The notes: generated by a model from the letters alone, not told the origin. Shown: positions 30,712-41,765, numbered from the stretch's first letter. The stretch: DNA of 64,000 bases from Semisulcospira habei (GCA_036245525.1 BTPG01000002.1:126467193-126531192), one strand, 5' to 3'. A program made the numbers and translations.

Positions 30712-31332
30712 AGACTGTTTAGCTACTTACCCAAGTTCAATCTTTTTCAGTGAATGGCGATTCTCTCCACTGCTCCCCTTTTCCGTGAATTATACACGAT
30801 CCGAAAGTTAGCATAGGTTCTTCAAGTTGTGACAATCTCATTCGGTAACTAAAACTTGTTGAAGTCACTCTCAGCGAATACTAGTTATCTGTCTCCGTTT
30901 CAGTCAGTAATAACTCTGATTCTGTCATCTGTCTGCGGAATGATCACCGACATCGACACCATCCAATATACGGGTCCACAGACGTTCAGTTTCGTGATCA
31001 CAGAACACAGAACAAGACCACAGATCCTGTCAGTATGACTGACCACAGATCCTGTCAGTATGACTGTGTCATATCCAACAGTCACGCGTGGTATATGACA
31101 ATAATATCGCCTCCCACACATGCCGCATACAGGCGCAACAAACAGCCAATGCCGGACTAAACCACCGACGAAGACCGCATCGGGCAATCAGTTCGTGTCT
31201 GGTTTGTCGTGACAGTAGCATTCAAATCTGATGACACGTACGATAGTTGTGACTGAGTCGACCGACACTGAAGGAAAAGATACACTCTGTTGTAAAATAG
31301 CGTAAACTACGCATAAAATAAACTAGTGTACA
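30712..31332. other. Unassigned sequence with a 24-bp doublet
   Basis: About 620 bases. ACCACAGATCCTGTCAGTAT at ~31017 is repeated at ~31041. Otherwise no supported feature. Confidence 0.55.
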
Positions 31333-31454
31333 GGGGCCCAGTTGCTTAGTAGTGCGCCAGGCACTAAACAAGGTGCTCCGCTATACAACTGGCCTAGCGG
31401 AGCACCTTGATTAGTGGCTAGCGCAGGACTAAGCTCACTCATGCAACTGGGCCC
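31333..31454. mobile_element. H8 inverted-repeat element
   Basis: Terminal GGGGCCCAGTTGC and GCAACTGGGCCC, inner stems AAGGTGCTCCGCTA and TAGCGGAGCACCTT, with a CAACTGGCC loop. Single copy in the window. Confidence 0.85.
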
Positions 31455-31588
31455 AGATCCGTGATTTCTGACCCTCAGGCCTTACGTGTAAACAATCCGA
31501 TGTCAGATGGAGTTAGTGGTACAGATGACTGCAGTAGTAGACTATGTCCGGAACTGAGCACACAAACAGGCCTTTGGTGATGGACAGC

Positions 31589-31671
31589 AATCTGTCGGTA
31601 GCACTTTATGTCACGATGATTCCTCCAGGAATCATTGCGACAAACACCGCTACCGACAGCCAAAGGGTTAA
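31589..31671. mobile_element. H3 hairpin
   Basis: CTGTCGGTAGCACTTTATGT and ACCGCTACCGACAGCCAAAG with centre GATTCCTCCAGGAATCATTG; ends GGGTTAA. The left terminus is eroded. Confidence 0.8.
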
Positions 31672-31819
31672 ACAGTAGGCATGCACGCAGGTTTTAGGTC
31701 GAAACAAGCGTTTTCACGATGTTTATGGAGTCAAGTATGTATAGTGATATACTGACTTTCCTGTTCCACAACAAAAATACAGTAGAATTAACAATGACTT
31801 CCCGCCAAGAAAACAGCGG

Positions 31820-32041
31820 TGTTTAAGACAGGAATATCTAAAGACCGAAATCCCCAAATTTTGCCGTTGTCCTCTGAAGACTACATTACAGTGCAGGACT
31901 GACACAGATCGACCATGATAGTTCAAGGGTGATGACAGAATAGCTTGGCGCCCATAGGCGCCAAGCTATTCTGGCATCACCCTTGAACTATCATGGTCGA
32001 TCCATATCTTGCTGTGGTGTGTCTGGGGTAGAATGAGTTAA
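31820..32041. mobile_element. H1a MITE with near-perfect hairpin
   Basis: Hairpin 31907-32002 starts GATCGACCATGATAGTTCAA and has one mismatch (GATGACAG versus the CTGGCATC arm). Right end TGGGGTAGAATGAGTTAA. The left terminus is diverged, so the left limit is approximate. Confidence 0.85.
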
Positions 32042-32079
32042 CACAGGCATATCTCAAGAGAAGTATTGACAGCCTGTCA

Positions 32080-32196
32080 TTAACCCTCTGGGTGTCGGTA
32101 GCGGTTTTAGTGGCGATGATTTCTGCAGGATGTCAGGATGTGTTGTTCCTGCAGGAATCATCGCGACAAAAACCGCTACCGACACCCAAAGGGTTC
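32080..32196. mobile_element. H3 hairpin MITE
   Basis: TTAACCCTCTGGGTGTCGG at left and CCGACACCCAAAGGGTTCA at right, stem TAGCGGTTTTAGTGGCGATG, loop containing GGATGTCAGGATGTGTTG. Confidence 0.88.
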
Positions 32197-32444
32197 AAGA
32201 GCATCATTTACGTCGGTCTTCAATGGCAGGTAAGGGTGGTCGCGCAAAACAGGTTCCGATATGACGCAACACACGAGCTCAGTGTCCGTTCGATACACAC
32301 CGTGAAAGGTGCGCTTCTCGCCTCGTGCCTGTGGTTACACATACCGAGCTGAATGACTGCCGGCCCGAAGTGACCGCAAAGTAGCATCATCAGCTGCCTG
32401 ACTGACTGACAACCTACAGTACTCAGTAAACGTCCGGTTTGAGT

Positions 32445-32774
32445 GATTAGTTCGGGGTTTAACGTCCCACGGCACCGAAGTGATAATGGACGGCCCTGAC
32501 GGGCGGGTTATGGGGGACAGGGAAATATAATAACGGTATTATTATTATTACTATTGCCTAGGGAGTACGACCTGAACACTGATCAACTCAGGCGCACGGC
32601 TCCAACTGTGGCACTTTGATTTACCAGGACCTTTCAACGGATTGAACAAATCCATCTTTTCCCCCTGGATTGTGAGTCCAGCTACCGGGGCCGGGACCGG
32701 ATTCGAACCCACGACCCGGCGATTCCCTTCGCTCTCCTGCTCCGACGTTTAACCGCCTGAGCTATTTCGGACTC
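32445..32774 (-). mobile_element. SINE-S2 copy 1, tRNA-derived
   Basis: On the minus strand the head reads GAGTCCGAAATAGCTCAGGC with a box A-like TAGCTCAGGCGG (32753-32764) and a box B GGTTCGAATCC (32699-32709), the internal RNA polymerase III promoter of a tRNA-derived SINE. The body is ~330 bases and ends CGTGGGACGTTAAACCCCG followed by a short AACTAATCA tail. TSDs are not clear. A short interrupted ATT stretch lies near 32530. It is not a tRNA gene: no acceptor-stem pairing and it continues into the SINE body. Confidence 0.88.
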
Positions 32775-33092
32775 TTTCCGGTGAAATAGCAGTCCATTAT
32801 ATGCTGGTTAAGGCAGCAGCACAGATGGTCAGGCCGAATACTGACAGTTATTTCGCGAAACTTGATTGCTAGTCCAGAAACGATCCGCGGTACAGCCACT
32901 GGGTATTGAGAACCACATTTACCTGGGCCCATGCAAGTTCCAAGCGCTTGCGTCAAATTGCAAATGCTAGTGAAAGAAAAGTTGAACCTTGTTGACAAAC
33001 CCTATTCTGTATTCAGACAGAAAAGGCAAAGGCACAACATATCGGATCCCTGCTCCATTTCCAAGTGAAGATGGACTTTTTCACCAAGACGG

Positions 33093-33214
33093 GTTAAACC
33101 TTTTGGCTGTCGGTAGCGGTTTATGTCGAGGTGATTCCTGCAGGATGTTAGGGTGTTGTTATTCCTGCAGGAATCACCTCGACAAAAACCGCTACCGACA
33201 GCCAAAGAGTTTAA
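33093..33214. mobile_element. H3 hairpin MITE
   Basis: GGTTAAACCTTTTGGCTGTC and ACAGCCAAAGAGTTTAA, stems TAGCGGTTTATGTCGAGGTG, loop with GGATGTTAGGGTGTTGTTAT. Confidence 0.88.
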
Positions 33215-33756
33215 TCGCCTGAAGACGGACACAGGATCTGCTATAGCTACAAAAACCGCTATCGACACAGGACTCGGATCAGACACTGACGTCCTGTGTA
33301 TAGTCTCTGAATACAAAACAGCGTTGTATCAACACATTTCAACTTTTCTTTCATTCATTTGGAAACCTACCAAGTCTCAAATATGTCTACCGAATCAACT
33401 CAAACTAATTCATCACAAAATACGGAGTCATTCGCACCTATTGAATTCGGTTCACAACTACTCAGACTACTTAGACTAGTTTCATCACAACAGCGTCCGG
33501 CTTGAGCGCACCTTAACTCTGTCTCCATCAGTCTCCCAGTGGCTGTCTCTCCGGCTCTATCTCTCACCGACTCTCACCTGAAAGGCGCGGCTCCGGTCCC
33601 AACTACAGAGGACCTGCTTAGGGCAATGTCACGGGGCGAAGCGAGTAAGACAATCAACAACACCACAGTCACACGCACACCCTCTAGCTTCTTCAGGTTG
33701 AGGAGCAGAGATTTGACAGCAGTTTTCTTGTCAAGTGGGTGTGCCAAAAAAAAAAA
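33215..33756. other. Unassigned sequence
   Basis: About 540 bases. A fragment AAAAACCGCTATCGACA near 33247 is an H3 remnant; the rest shows nothing I can support. Confidence 0.5.
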
Positions 33757-33889
33757 AAAAAAAAAAAAAAGAGCACAGATTCTCATGCGCCCCTGCAGCG
33801 GAGGAGAGATGCTATGTTTGATTGGCGGTTCTTGCAGCGATGAAGAGACAAAAAGCGACAAGTCAGATATAAGGCCAATCTTTATTAAC

Positions 33890-33934
33890 AAGAGGCATAA
33901 ATCCTCATGAGCGTGAGGATCTATGCCTCTTGCA
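33890..33934. mobile_element. H2 hairpin, tip-deleted
   Basis: CAAGAGGCATAAATCCTCAT joined almost directly to GTGAGGATCTATGCCTCTTG. The GC core is missing. Confidence 0.85.
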
Positions 33935-34088
33935 GACAACAGGAACCTGAGTGAGTGGCTGATGTGATGAGCATGCTAGGTGTCAACATCTATTAGAGAA
34001 AAGTACGACACCTATGTGTCCATGTTACTGTCAAGTTTTTGTTTTATAACGGCCTCCGTTAGTCCAAGAACATTCCTCCTTCCATCTG

Positions 34089-34153
34089 TTAGAGGCATAC
34101 ATCCTCATGAGAAACTGCAGGCTGCAGGGGCTTGCGAGGATCTGTGTTCTTTA
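34089..34153. mobile_element. H2 hairpin, decayed
   Basis: TTAGAGGCATACATCCTCAT and GCGAGGATCTGTGTTCTTTA. Confidence 0.65.
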
Positions 34154-34465
34154 ATTGACAAATACCACCGTGGTTTTAGTTTTGTGTATTACCGTACGAT
34201 GCGAGCTCATGACAGGGTGACAGAGTGCGACAGAAAGCTTGGGCGTGGAGTGGGGGTGTGTGGCAGAGAAGTGGGGCGGGGGAGGGCAAGGAGGGGGAGA
34301 AAGAGACGACACATGGAGACAGGTAGGGGCTGGGTGGCAGAGCAAGATGGGTTGGGGGCCGAATTACTAAACCAGTATGACTTGACGTTTAAGGGGTGGG
34401 GTAACGGTGGGTTACAGAAGCAGGTCAAGGGAGGCGGAGATGGTGTCGTACCGAAAGAAGCTACG

Positions 34466-34566
34466 TTAACCCTTTGGCTCTCAGTCGCTATCTACAGCCA
34501 AAGTGCAGGAATCATCGCCACACACACACACACACACACACCCGCTACCAACAACCAATGGGTTAA
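34466..34566. mobile_element. H3 MITE with (AC)n expansion
   Basis: TTAACCCTTTGGCTCTCAG at left and AACAACCAATGGGTTAA at right. Part of the right stem is occupied by an AC run (~34519-34541). Its right TTAA (34563-34566) is shared with the next copy. Confidence 0.8.
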
Positions 34567-34640
34567 CCCTTTGGCTGTCGGTAGCGGTTTATGTCGCGAT
34601 CCATCGCTACATAAACCGCTACCGACAGCCAAAGGGTTAA
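34563..34640. mobile_element. H3 MITE, compact near-perfect hairpin
   Basis: TTAACCCTTTGGCTGTCGG ... CCGACAGCCAAAGGGTTAA, only 78 bases, with a short GCGATCCATCGC tip. TTAA at both ends. Confidence 0.92.
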
Positions 34641-34752
34641 TTTGACTGTACCGTGAAGTCTGTAAGTCTATCATGGCCAAGGGGAACGCAGCTGGCATGC
34701 ATTGGTTTGGTCGCGACATTTGTGCAATATAGAGACAATCTCGGTGCAGTGT

Positions 34753-34834
34753 TTAACCCCTTGACGGCTACTGACGATACGAGTCGCTTTTTTTTTCCGC
34801 AGAGCGGCATCGTCAGTAGAGGTCAAGGAGTTAA
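34753..34834. mobile_element. H5 MITE, TTAA-bounded
   Basis: TTAACCCCTTGACGGCTACT and AGTAGAGGTCAAGGAGTTAA with inner GACGATAC and GCATCGTC and a poly-T stretch near the tip. Confidence 0.85.
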
Positions 34835-35029
34835 ACCAGTACAACTGGTTCTCAATATTGTCATGCCTCAACTAAGATTTCCTATTTTTCTTGTCACAAT
34901 CCATCTGGGTAGGAACACTTAACAGAGGTGTATTAATGCCCATTGTGAACTCTCGTGCACCGCAAAGGAGAAGTAAAGCAGAAACGTTTTTCATTTTACG
35001 ACAGTCAAACTTCATAAGTAAACAGACAT

Positions 35030-35396
35030 TAACCATTATTGTAAGACATACCAAAACCATTATTGTAAGACATACCAAAACCATTATTGTAAGACATACC
35101 AAAACCATTATTGTAAGACATACCAAAACCATTATTGTAAGACATACCAAACCATTATTGTAAGACATACCAAAACCATTATTACCAAAAGCATTATTGT
35201 ACAACATACCAAAACCATTATTGTACGACATACCAAAACGATTATTGTAAGACATACCAAACCATTATTGCACGACATAAAAAAACCATTATTGTACGAC
35301 ATACCAAAACGATTATTGTAAGACATACCAAACCATTATTGTTAGACAACAAAACCATTATTGTAAGACATACCAAATCATTATTGTACATGATAC
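35030..35396. repeat. 24-bp AT-rich minisatellite, ~15 units
   Basis: Unit ATTATTGTAAGACATACCAA plus AACC. Early units are near identical; later units vary (TACAACAT, GCACGACAT) and some are shortened. Open frames in it are repeat translations. Confidence 0.93.
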
Positions 35397-35631
35397 CAAA
35401 ACATTATGAAGGAGATAATGTGAGCTATTAACATTTGCTTGCCCTCGGAGAAGATCGCTTGCAAGGAATGAACTTGTGAAGACACCAGCCATGCTGCAGC
35501 TTTCAAGGCGAACTTCATCACACTGATGCTACAGAAAGTAAAACGTACGGACTAAAAAGGCGTACCGACTCTCACCGCCTTGTTTCTAGGATCATATGCA
35601 TTAATTACACCGCTGAAGCCGATCTTGGCCA

Positions 35632-35698
35632 AGCAAGAGGCGTAGATTCTCATGAGCCCTTGCGGCCGCAGGGGCGCATGAGGATCCACGCCTCTTGC
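35632..35698. mobile_element. H2 hairpin
   Basis: GCAAGAGGCGTAGATTCTCA and GAGGATCCACGCCTCTTGC around CCTTGCGGCCGCAGGGG. Confidence 0.88.
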
Positions 35699-35890
35699 AG
35701 ATGGAATGGGCTGGCTGGGTGTAGGATTTGCCTAAGAAAAATGACCACCAAGGCAGGCGAGGTCGCACACGGTGACGCAAAATTGGTGTCAAGACATGAG
35801 GTATGAAATACCTTTACCTGGCCTTACAGTCCTCAAGATCAGCGTCCAAAACTGCCTTCCCTCCCGTTTAAACTTCACTTTCACTTTCAC

Positions 35891-35909
35891 CGCCAAACGA
35901 CCCCCCCCC
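35891..35909. repeat. Poly-C run
   Basis: About 19 C, then T-C mixture. Confidence 0.85.
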
Positions 35910-36217
35910 CCCCCCCCCCTCCCAATATCTTTTCATTTGAGAGCGAAATGAGTAGTAAATGACAAATCGCCCTCTACTGAAGCCTCCAACGCGTTCAGCT
36001 AAGGCCGATGTCAGCCCGTGTTCCTTTCCCTGACCGTGGCTGTTTTTATTTTCTTTTTCTTTCCCCTTCCTCTCTCTCAGTCTCTTTATCTCTCTCTCTC
36101 TCTCTAAGCCTGTATACATTTAGCACACCAGTAAACGCAAATAACGTGGCAACACTTTATTAAAGAAGCCGACCTGTATCTATTGTCTATTGGCCGGAAA
36201 CGAAATGTATCCATAGT

Positions 36218-36297
36218 TAGCAGAAGGACCTCAGCCCGCCGTCGGCCGGGTTTGGCCTGCGCACCAGCCCGACGTCGGCCTGAGGACCTTTTGCTGA
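36218..36297. mobile_element. H6-related hairpin
   Basis: AGCAGAAGGACCTCAGCCCG and GTCGGCCTGAGGACCTTTTG with inner GCCGTCGGCC and CGACGTCGGC. Same outer GGACCTTTTGC design as H6, with a diverged stem. Confidence 0.7.
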
Positions 36298-36442
36298 CCT
36301 GGAAAGGAGCAGTTTGTGTCTAATCAATCACTGAATCAGTCACCCCACCTTATCTTCTATCAGCAGAGCAGTCGTGTGCTGGTATGCGAGACATTCAAGG
36401 ATTCTGTGCACATGACAAACCAGCCCTTGTTTCATATAATTA

Positions 36443-36645
36443 TTAACTCATTCAGCCCGACGCACGTATTTCCCAAATTTTGGAGGCGTCATCTAACGAG
36501 TAAGCACCTGTTGCAGGAGATGGATCGACCATGGTAATTCAGTAGTAGTGCCAGATTAGCTTGGCGCCGACACAGCCAAACGATTCAGATTTAAATAAAG
36601 AATTTCACTATGCAAGTGTCGGACTGTTGACGGATTCTGCGCGAG
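36443..36645. mobile_element. H1b MITE, damaged right half
   Basis: TTAACTCATTCAGCCCGACG, then GATCGACCATGGTAATTCA and GATTAGCTTGGCGCCGACA. The right arm is not recognisable; the element probably ended at the TTAA at 36646. Confidence 0.65.
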
Positions 36646-37262
36646 TTAACTCATTCTATCCCAGACACACCACAGCAAGATAAGGATCGACCATGACAGT
36701 TCAATGATTGATTGATTGATTGTACATTGCTTAACGTCCCGACAGCAACAAGACTTTCTCAGGACGTGCCTGCACTGCTTGTGAAAAAAAAACTAAACAG
36801 AACATTGAATGTATGTCGCCAGCCGGTCCAATACATTAAATAAACCTAACACATGGGGCCTAAATAAAGCTAAGACCATTTAGCAACACACATCCAATAT
36901 CAAGAGCTACAGGCAGCGCAGACAGTAGGGAGAGTTTTAAAAAGGCAAATACAGGTGAACCGACAAAGGGTAGACAGAAACACATGCCCCAGAATAGAGA
37001 GGAAAACCCACCCTGTGGGGCTGACCAGGGTGACCCTGGGAACTAAAAAGTAGTTAACCCCACCCAAGTCCCCCAAGGCAGACCCGGGTGGGGAGTGATA
37101 GTTCAAGGGTGATGCCAGAATAGCTTGGCGCCTATGGGCGCCAAGCTATTCTGGCATCACCCTTGAACTATCATGATCGCTCTGTGTCCTGCACTGCAAT
37201 GCAGTCTTCAGAGGACAACGGCAAAATTTTAGGAATTCGGTGTTGGGGTAGAATGAGTTTTA
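36646..37262. mobile_element. H1a MITE split by SINE-S1
   Basis: Left end TTAACTCATTCTATCCC, hairpin left arm GATCGACCATGACAGTTCAA, then SINE-S1 (36705-37095), then the rest of the hairpin with tip GGCGCCTATGGGCGCC, and right end TTGGGGTAGAATGAGTTTTAA. Without the SINE it is a typical ~215-bp H1a. Confidence 0.88.
36705..37095 (-). mobile_element. SINE-S1 copy 5, inside H1a MITE
   Basis: TSD TGACAGTTCAA (36694-36704) versus TGATAGTTCAA (37096-37106), one mismatch. Confidence 0.9.
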
Positions 37263-37289
37263 AGCAAAACGGGTCAATGTAACTGCCGT

Positions 37290-37541
37290 GTAATCCCTTC
37301 ACTACCATTGTCCGTTAGAAATCTGTGTCAATTCAACGCGAAAGAGCTCCGGCCAGCCGCCCCATGAATAATGGATACAAAGTGGTTTCAGCAAGTTTCA
37401 GCAAGTGTTTTCGGCAAAGTGGTTTCATGCAAGAGGCATAGATCCTCATGAGCCCCCGCAATTGCGGGGGCTCATGAGGATCTATACCTCTGGGGCAGTA
37501 TTGTGGTGCCCATTTTTTGTTCTCGGCAGTGAAGGGGTTAG
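37290..37541. mobile_element. H2 MITE, full length
   Basis: GTAATCCCTTCACTACC at left, CGGCAGTGAAGGGGTTA at right, hairpin 37430-37493 with a perfect GAGCCCCCGCAATT core. Confidence 0.85.
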
Positions 37542-37889
37542 CCTGAAACTGTAATACATTTTCAAAATTTTCCTTTAAAGCGTGTTTCCGTCTTTACTTG
37601 CTGGAAATTTCTACGAATTTCACACGCTTGACAGTCACTTGATTTTTAAAAAAAAAGCTATGTTCGCCTGCTGTCTAGGTGCCAATTACGCTATGCAGGC
37701 ACTACCCTTCAGTTGCCTCCGTCGATCCGTCTCACACAGTTGGCTGGAGATGTCAGACAGCTAAGAAAAAAGAAGCACGGGACAAGAGGTAGGTGACCCA
37801 GATGGCAAGGGTCAGGGGTCAAAGGATGAGCGATGGGGATGAGGCGACGGCCCTACAGACACGACAGAGATACAGTTGCTGCTACTTAC
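37542..37889. other. Unassigned sequence
   Basis: About 350 bases; no supported feature. Confidence 0.5.
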
Positions 37890-38168
37890 TTAACTCATTC
37901 AGCCCGACGGTCGATTTTCCCAAATTTGGGAGGTGACATCTAAGGACTAAGCACCAGTTGCAGGAGATGGATCGACCATGATAATTCAAGGGTAGTGTCA
38001 GATTAGCTAGGCGCCTGTCGGTGCCAAGCTAATCTGGCACTACCCTTGAATTATCATAATCATGGTCGACCGCAGGCCGCCGTCGGCGCCAAGCTAATCT
38101 GGCACTACCCTTGAATTATCATGGTCGACCCATCTCCTGCTGTAGGGCGTCGGGGCTGAATGGGTTAA
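37890..38168. mobile_element. H1b MITE with duplicated right arm
   Basis: TTAACTCATTCAGCCCGACG and GTCGGGGCTGAATGGGTTAA. After a full hairpin, a second GGCGCCAAGCTAATCTGGCA right arm follows, joined by ACCGCAGGCCGCCGTC. Confidence 0.88.
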
Positions 38169-38219
38169 GGCCACGATCCACGGTCAGTTCGTGTCGTGCC
38201 ACTGTGCGCGATCTGATGG

Positions 38220-38339
38220 GTTTCCAGGGCAACCATCACATTTCTGACGTCACCATCGGATCGCGCGGGCTGCGGGACGAGTAGAGTCTGGCGCTATTTT
38301 CATCCCGCAGAGTCTGACGGCTGGCACCGGATGACCAAT
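38220..38339. promoter_or_regulatory. Candidate RFX-CRE-CCAAT motif cluster
   Basis: GTTTCCAGGGCAACC (38220-38234) resembles an RFX X-box, TGACGTCA (38245-38252) is a full CRE palindrome, and CCAAT lies at 38335-38339, in locally GC-rich sequence. This is motif matching only; no gene start can be tied to it. Confidence 0.35.
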
Positions 38340-38399
38340 CACATTGCGAGTTTCGCGCACACCCCTCTCTTCTGAAATGGCCACGGAACACAGTGCCGT

Positions 38400-39183
38400 T
38401 TCCGTACTGTACAGTCTCTTAGCCATAGTCAGTCCCAGGCATCCCCTAATATTTCAATCCCCTAAAAAACACTACTGCCCACCAGCTGCACATTTGTCAT
38501 GCACAAAATAACAATAAAAACAGCACATTGACAGCTCATTTCTTGGCTATGAACCCGATTCCTTACCAACCCCACACCCAAGCACAGCTGAAATCAGCGT
38601 GCCCCTGAAATCACTACGTCAACGGCAACTCAACATAGGCCCACAATTGTCCACTGGATAAGCTCAGGATGGGTATGAATCAAAGCCCCAAACATGTCTC
38701 CTCTCATCTAACCAGAAATTTCCAGCAAATTCTAACATTCAGCCCTACTACAAATTTTCAAACAAGGCAAAAATTATTTTTAAAAACACCGGTCCTTGCA
38801 CTGCCTGAACTGGACAAATTTGACTATGTAATGTGACCTGCTGCCGTTTGAATCCGCCATTGTTTACCGAAGCAGAGACCTTGACCCCGTCTGGAATTTC
38901 AAGTCCAGCAGGCAGTGGTATCTGCGGGTCGGGCTATGCGGGAACGTGGAGCGCTCCATCACGTCAGACATCCGATCAGGCGGCCGACCGTCCCGCACAG
39001 TCGCACGACACGAACGGACCGTGGATCTGCGCAACACGGGCACAGGAATATTCCTACAGGTGCCATGCTAGTCGGACACCACCCTGAAACTGTCATGATC
39101 GATCCACATCGTGACAAGAACTGAAAAACGTAATAACCTCTTCGTTGCCGAGAAGAAGAAAAAAGCCGAACAGGGTTCGACTG
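38400..39183. other. Unassigned interval
   Basis: About 780 bases. An 84-codon frame at 38833-39087 has no recognisable domain and I do not call it a gene. Confidence 0.5.
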
Positions 39184-39241
39184 CATGAGACATAGATCCT
39201 CATCAGCCCCCGCCGTTGCTCATGAGGATCTATGTCTCTTG
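39184..39241. mobile_element. H2 hairpin, shortened tip
   Basis: CATGAGACATAGATCCTCAT and ATGAGGATCTATGTCTCTTG. Confidence 0.8.
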
Positions 39242-39745
39242 TTGACACACTTTGTATCCGTGACGGCTGGAGCGCTTTGGCGCTGAATCAGAAACACAGT
39301 CTGCGACTAATTAACCCTGCCACTGTACATACATTTTGGCCTCGGAAATTGTTGTTCACTCAACGACTAACGAGCCAAAACCGTACAAGAAACATGCCGG
39401 GAAACAAACTTGGTCTCAGCAAAGAGGCTGGATGGTGGTCCCCTTTTTCTCGGCAGCGAAGTCAGTGATTAAGGCAGCTTTGTCAGCTTTGGTTTGTGCA
39501 GCGTGAAGGACATGATAGGTCCGCATGTCTTTCCGGGTCAACATGCATTAGAGAAATGCTTCGTGTGTGCTCGCCAGGCAAAAGGGCAGAAGGAGTAAAA
39601 GGGAATGTGCAACTATTTTGCACTTTTCAACGTCTTAACAAAGGCTGAGTTACTGGTGGGATGAGGGGAAAAAAAATGGTCAAAGAAAAATGCGAATGCG
39701 AAAAAAAGAAATTTTTGTTATTTATTTTCCCCGAGGACACTCAGG

Positions 39746-39855
<110 letters not shown>

Positions 39856-39860
39856 GAAAC

Positions 39861-40081
39861 TTAACCCCTTCGCTGCCGAGAAAAACATGACCACCACTGA
39901 CACTACTGCAAGAGGTACAGATCCTCATGAGCCCCCGCAATTGCGGGGGCTCATGAGGATCTGTGCCTCTTGCTGAAACCACTTTGTATTCATTGTTCAT
40001 GAGAAGACTGGAGCTCTTTGGTACTGATTGTACACACATTTCAGACGTCCAACGCACGTACAGTGATAGTTAAGGGGTTAA
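39861..40081. mobile_element. H2 MITE, full length, TTAA at both ends
   Basis: TTAACCCCTTCGCTGCCG at left and GATAGTTAAGGGGTTAA at right. The hairpin at 39907-39973 is perfect: GCAAGAGGTACAGATCCTCA with core GAGCCCCCGCAATTGCGGGG. Reference copy for the family: ~220 bp, no coding capacity. Confidence 0.92.
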
Positions 40082-41033
40082 CGTGTACACTTATTTGGTG
40101 CGCAGATTTATTTGGCAACGATTGTCATCGATCAGTCATATCTAAGTCAGTCATAAAAATGTTTCAAATTTTAAAGATCTATATGGCGTGGAACCAATGA
40201 CTTTGACCCTTCACTAACTTGGACCCTTACCCCTTCAACTTGGACCAAACTATTTCAATTAGCCCAGTGAGTGACTCCCCAAAAGGACAACAACCCCAAT
40301 AAAAAGGTTGATTTTGCGGAGAAAAACGTCCATGGAAAAACCAAGAGCTGTCACAAAATAATACTGTCCAAAACCCCCTGCTGGCGCCACACAAAACATA
40401 CGCGTGCTTTATGCAGGCTCATAATTCAAAATGAATACATAACTATTTCAGTGTGTGTTTTTATGGCTGTGCGACCTGGTAGAGACTTGACTGATGACAG
40501 GCGTGAGAGAGGCGCGACACAGGTCAACGGCCTCCAGGTGAGTGCTTACGAAGGACAGGTGAGGTCCGATAACAGTTACAATTTAATGTCACTTTCATTA
40601 AAAGTAATAATTTAAAGCGTACATGCAGATGTACAATTGAACATATGTACACTGCGAAACAATAACGTGAATATGCTGAGGCACACTAAAGCAAATTATG
40701 GATCGTCCATCGCGTTAAAATTAAGTGTCTCATAAAAACGTGAGTCCTGTCACAAAGCAGGCGCAGACCACAATCGTGTCCACGAACTTTTGACCATTGT
40801 AACATCGTCACACAGCTCGTTACAACAGCGCCCCACCCCGCCTTCCGCATGGCGTGACAAAAGCATGTTGAGCAGACACCTCCCCGCCGCGGGGGTCAAG
40901 GGGAGAGCGGGGCCTCGTGTCACAAGTCGCTCGCTGTGACACGTGACGAATCGCGCCCCACATCACGACAAGCACAGGTCCTGCCCTGCCCTCCCGATCT
41001 TCATTCTACCCCACCCCACCCCATCTCCCTGTC
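40082..41033. other. Unassigned interval, ~950 bp
   Basis: Contains a 114-codon frame (40271-40615) without recognisable domain and a GC-rich patch near 40860-40960. I see no repeat family. Confidence 0.5.
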
Positions 41034-41220
41034 TTAACTAATTCAGCCCTGACACACTTTTGACACGACACGGATCGACCACACACGGATCGACCATGAT
41101 AGTTCAAAGGTGGTGCCAGAACACGATAACTTGGCGCCTACAGGCCCCAAACTATTCAAGCACTACACTCGAACTATCATGGTCGATCTATCACCTAAAC
41201 TGTAATGTATTCCTTAGAAA
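41034..41220. mobile_element. H1b MITE, decayed
   Basis: TTAACTAATTCAGCCCTGAC at left, a local doubling of CGGATCGACC, and arms GATAGTTCAAAGGTGGTGCC and CGAACTATCATGGTCGATC. Confidence 0.7.
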
Positions 41221-41765
41221 AAATGTCCACTCATAAACACGGGAACTTAGGTTAAGTATCTTAAAATGTCATCACTACCATACATGAGACAGTATAGGAT
41301 TCATGGAAACAAAATGAAAAACGTCATTTTTCTTTCTTTTTGTCATTTTCCATTAAAAATGACGAAGAGCGATACTTCATGACGAATCACAGACATATCC
41401 ATAATACCACAGCATCACTGCAGAAAATCTGTCTTGTAAAAACTGGCCTGGGCTGCTTCATCGGCCGTGCTGTGACCTTGCAGTTAATGACGCATAATGA
41501 CGCAAATGTCCGTAAACTTCTATTCAGGGACACTTCGTCTGAAATGAATCCGATTCCACATTAAATGTTGTATCTGAGGTTCGGAAACTGCCATTTTAGT
41601 TTACGCAACACCCGTAAACGACATATTTGCCATCTTGGTGCACGAAGATTCTGTCAACTGGAAGTTTATGGACATTCGGCGAGACAAAATGGTAACTAAG
41701 CCAAATTTGTAATAAGTGGACTTGTCGCACAAATCTGGCCAATGGGATCCTAACGAAGTATAATG
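41221..41765. other. Unassigned sequence
   Basis: About 545 bases, AT-leaning. A 74-codon frame at 41340-41564 has no recognisable feature. Confidence 0.5.

Noticed and set aside
32699..32764. Possible tRNA gene (box A and box B)
   Set aside because: No acceptor-stem pairing; sequence continues into a ~330-bp SINE body with a second copy at 49831.
38833..39087. 84-codon frame in a non-repetitive interval
   Set aside because: No domain, no supporting splice or start context; too short to claim.
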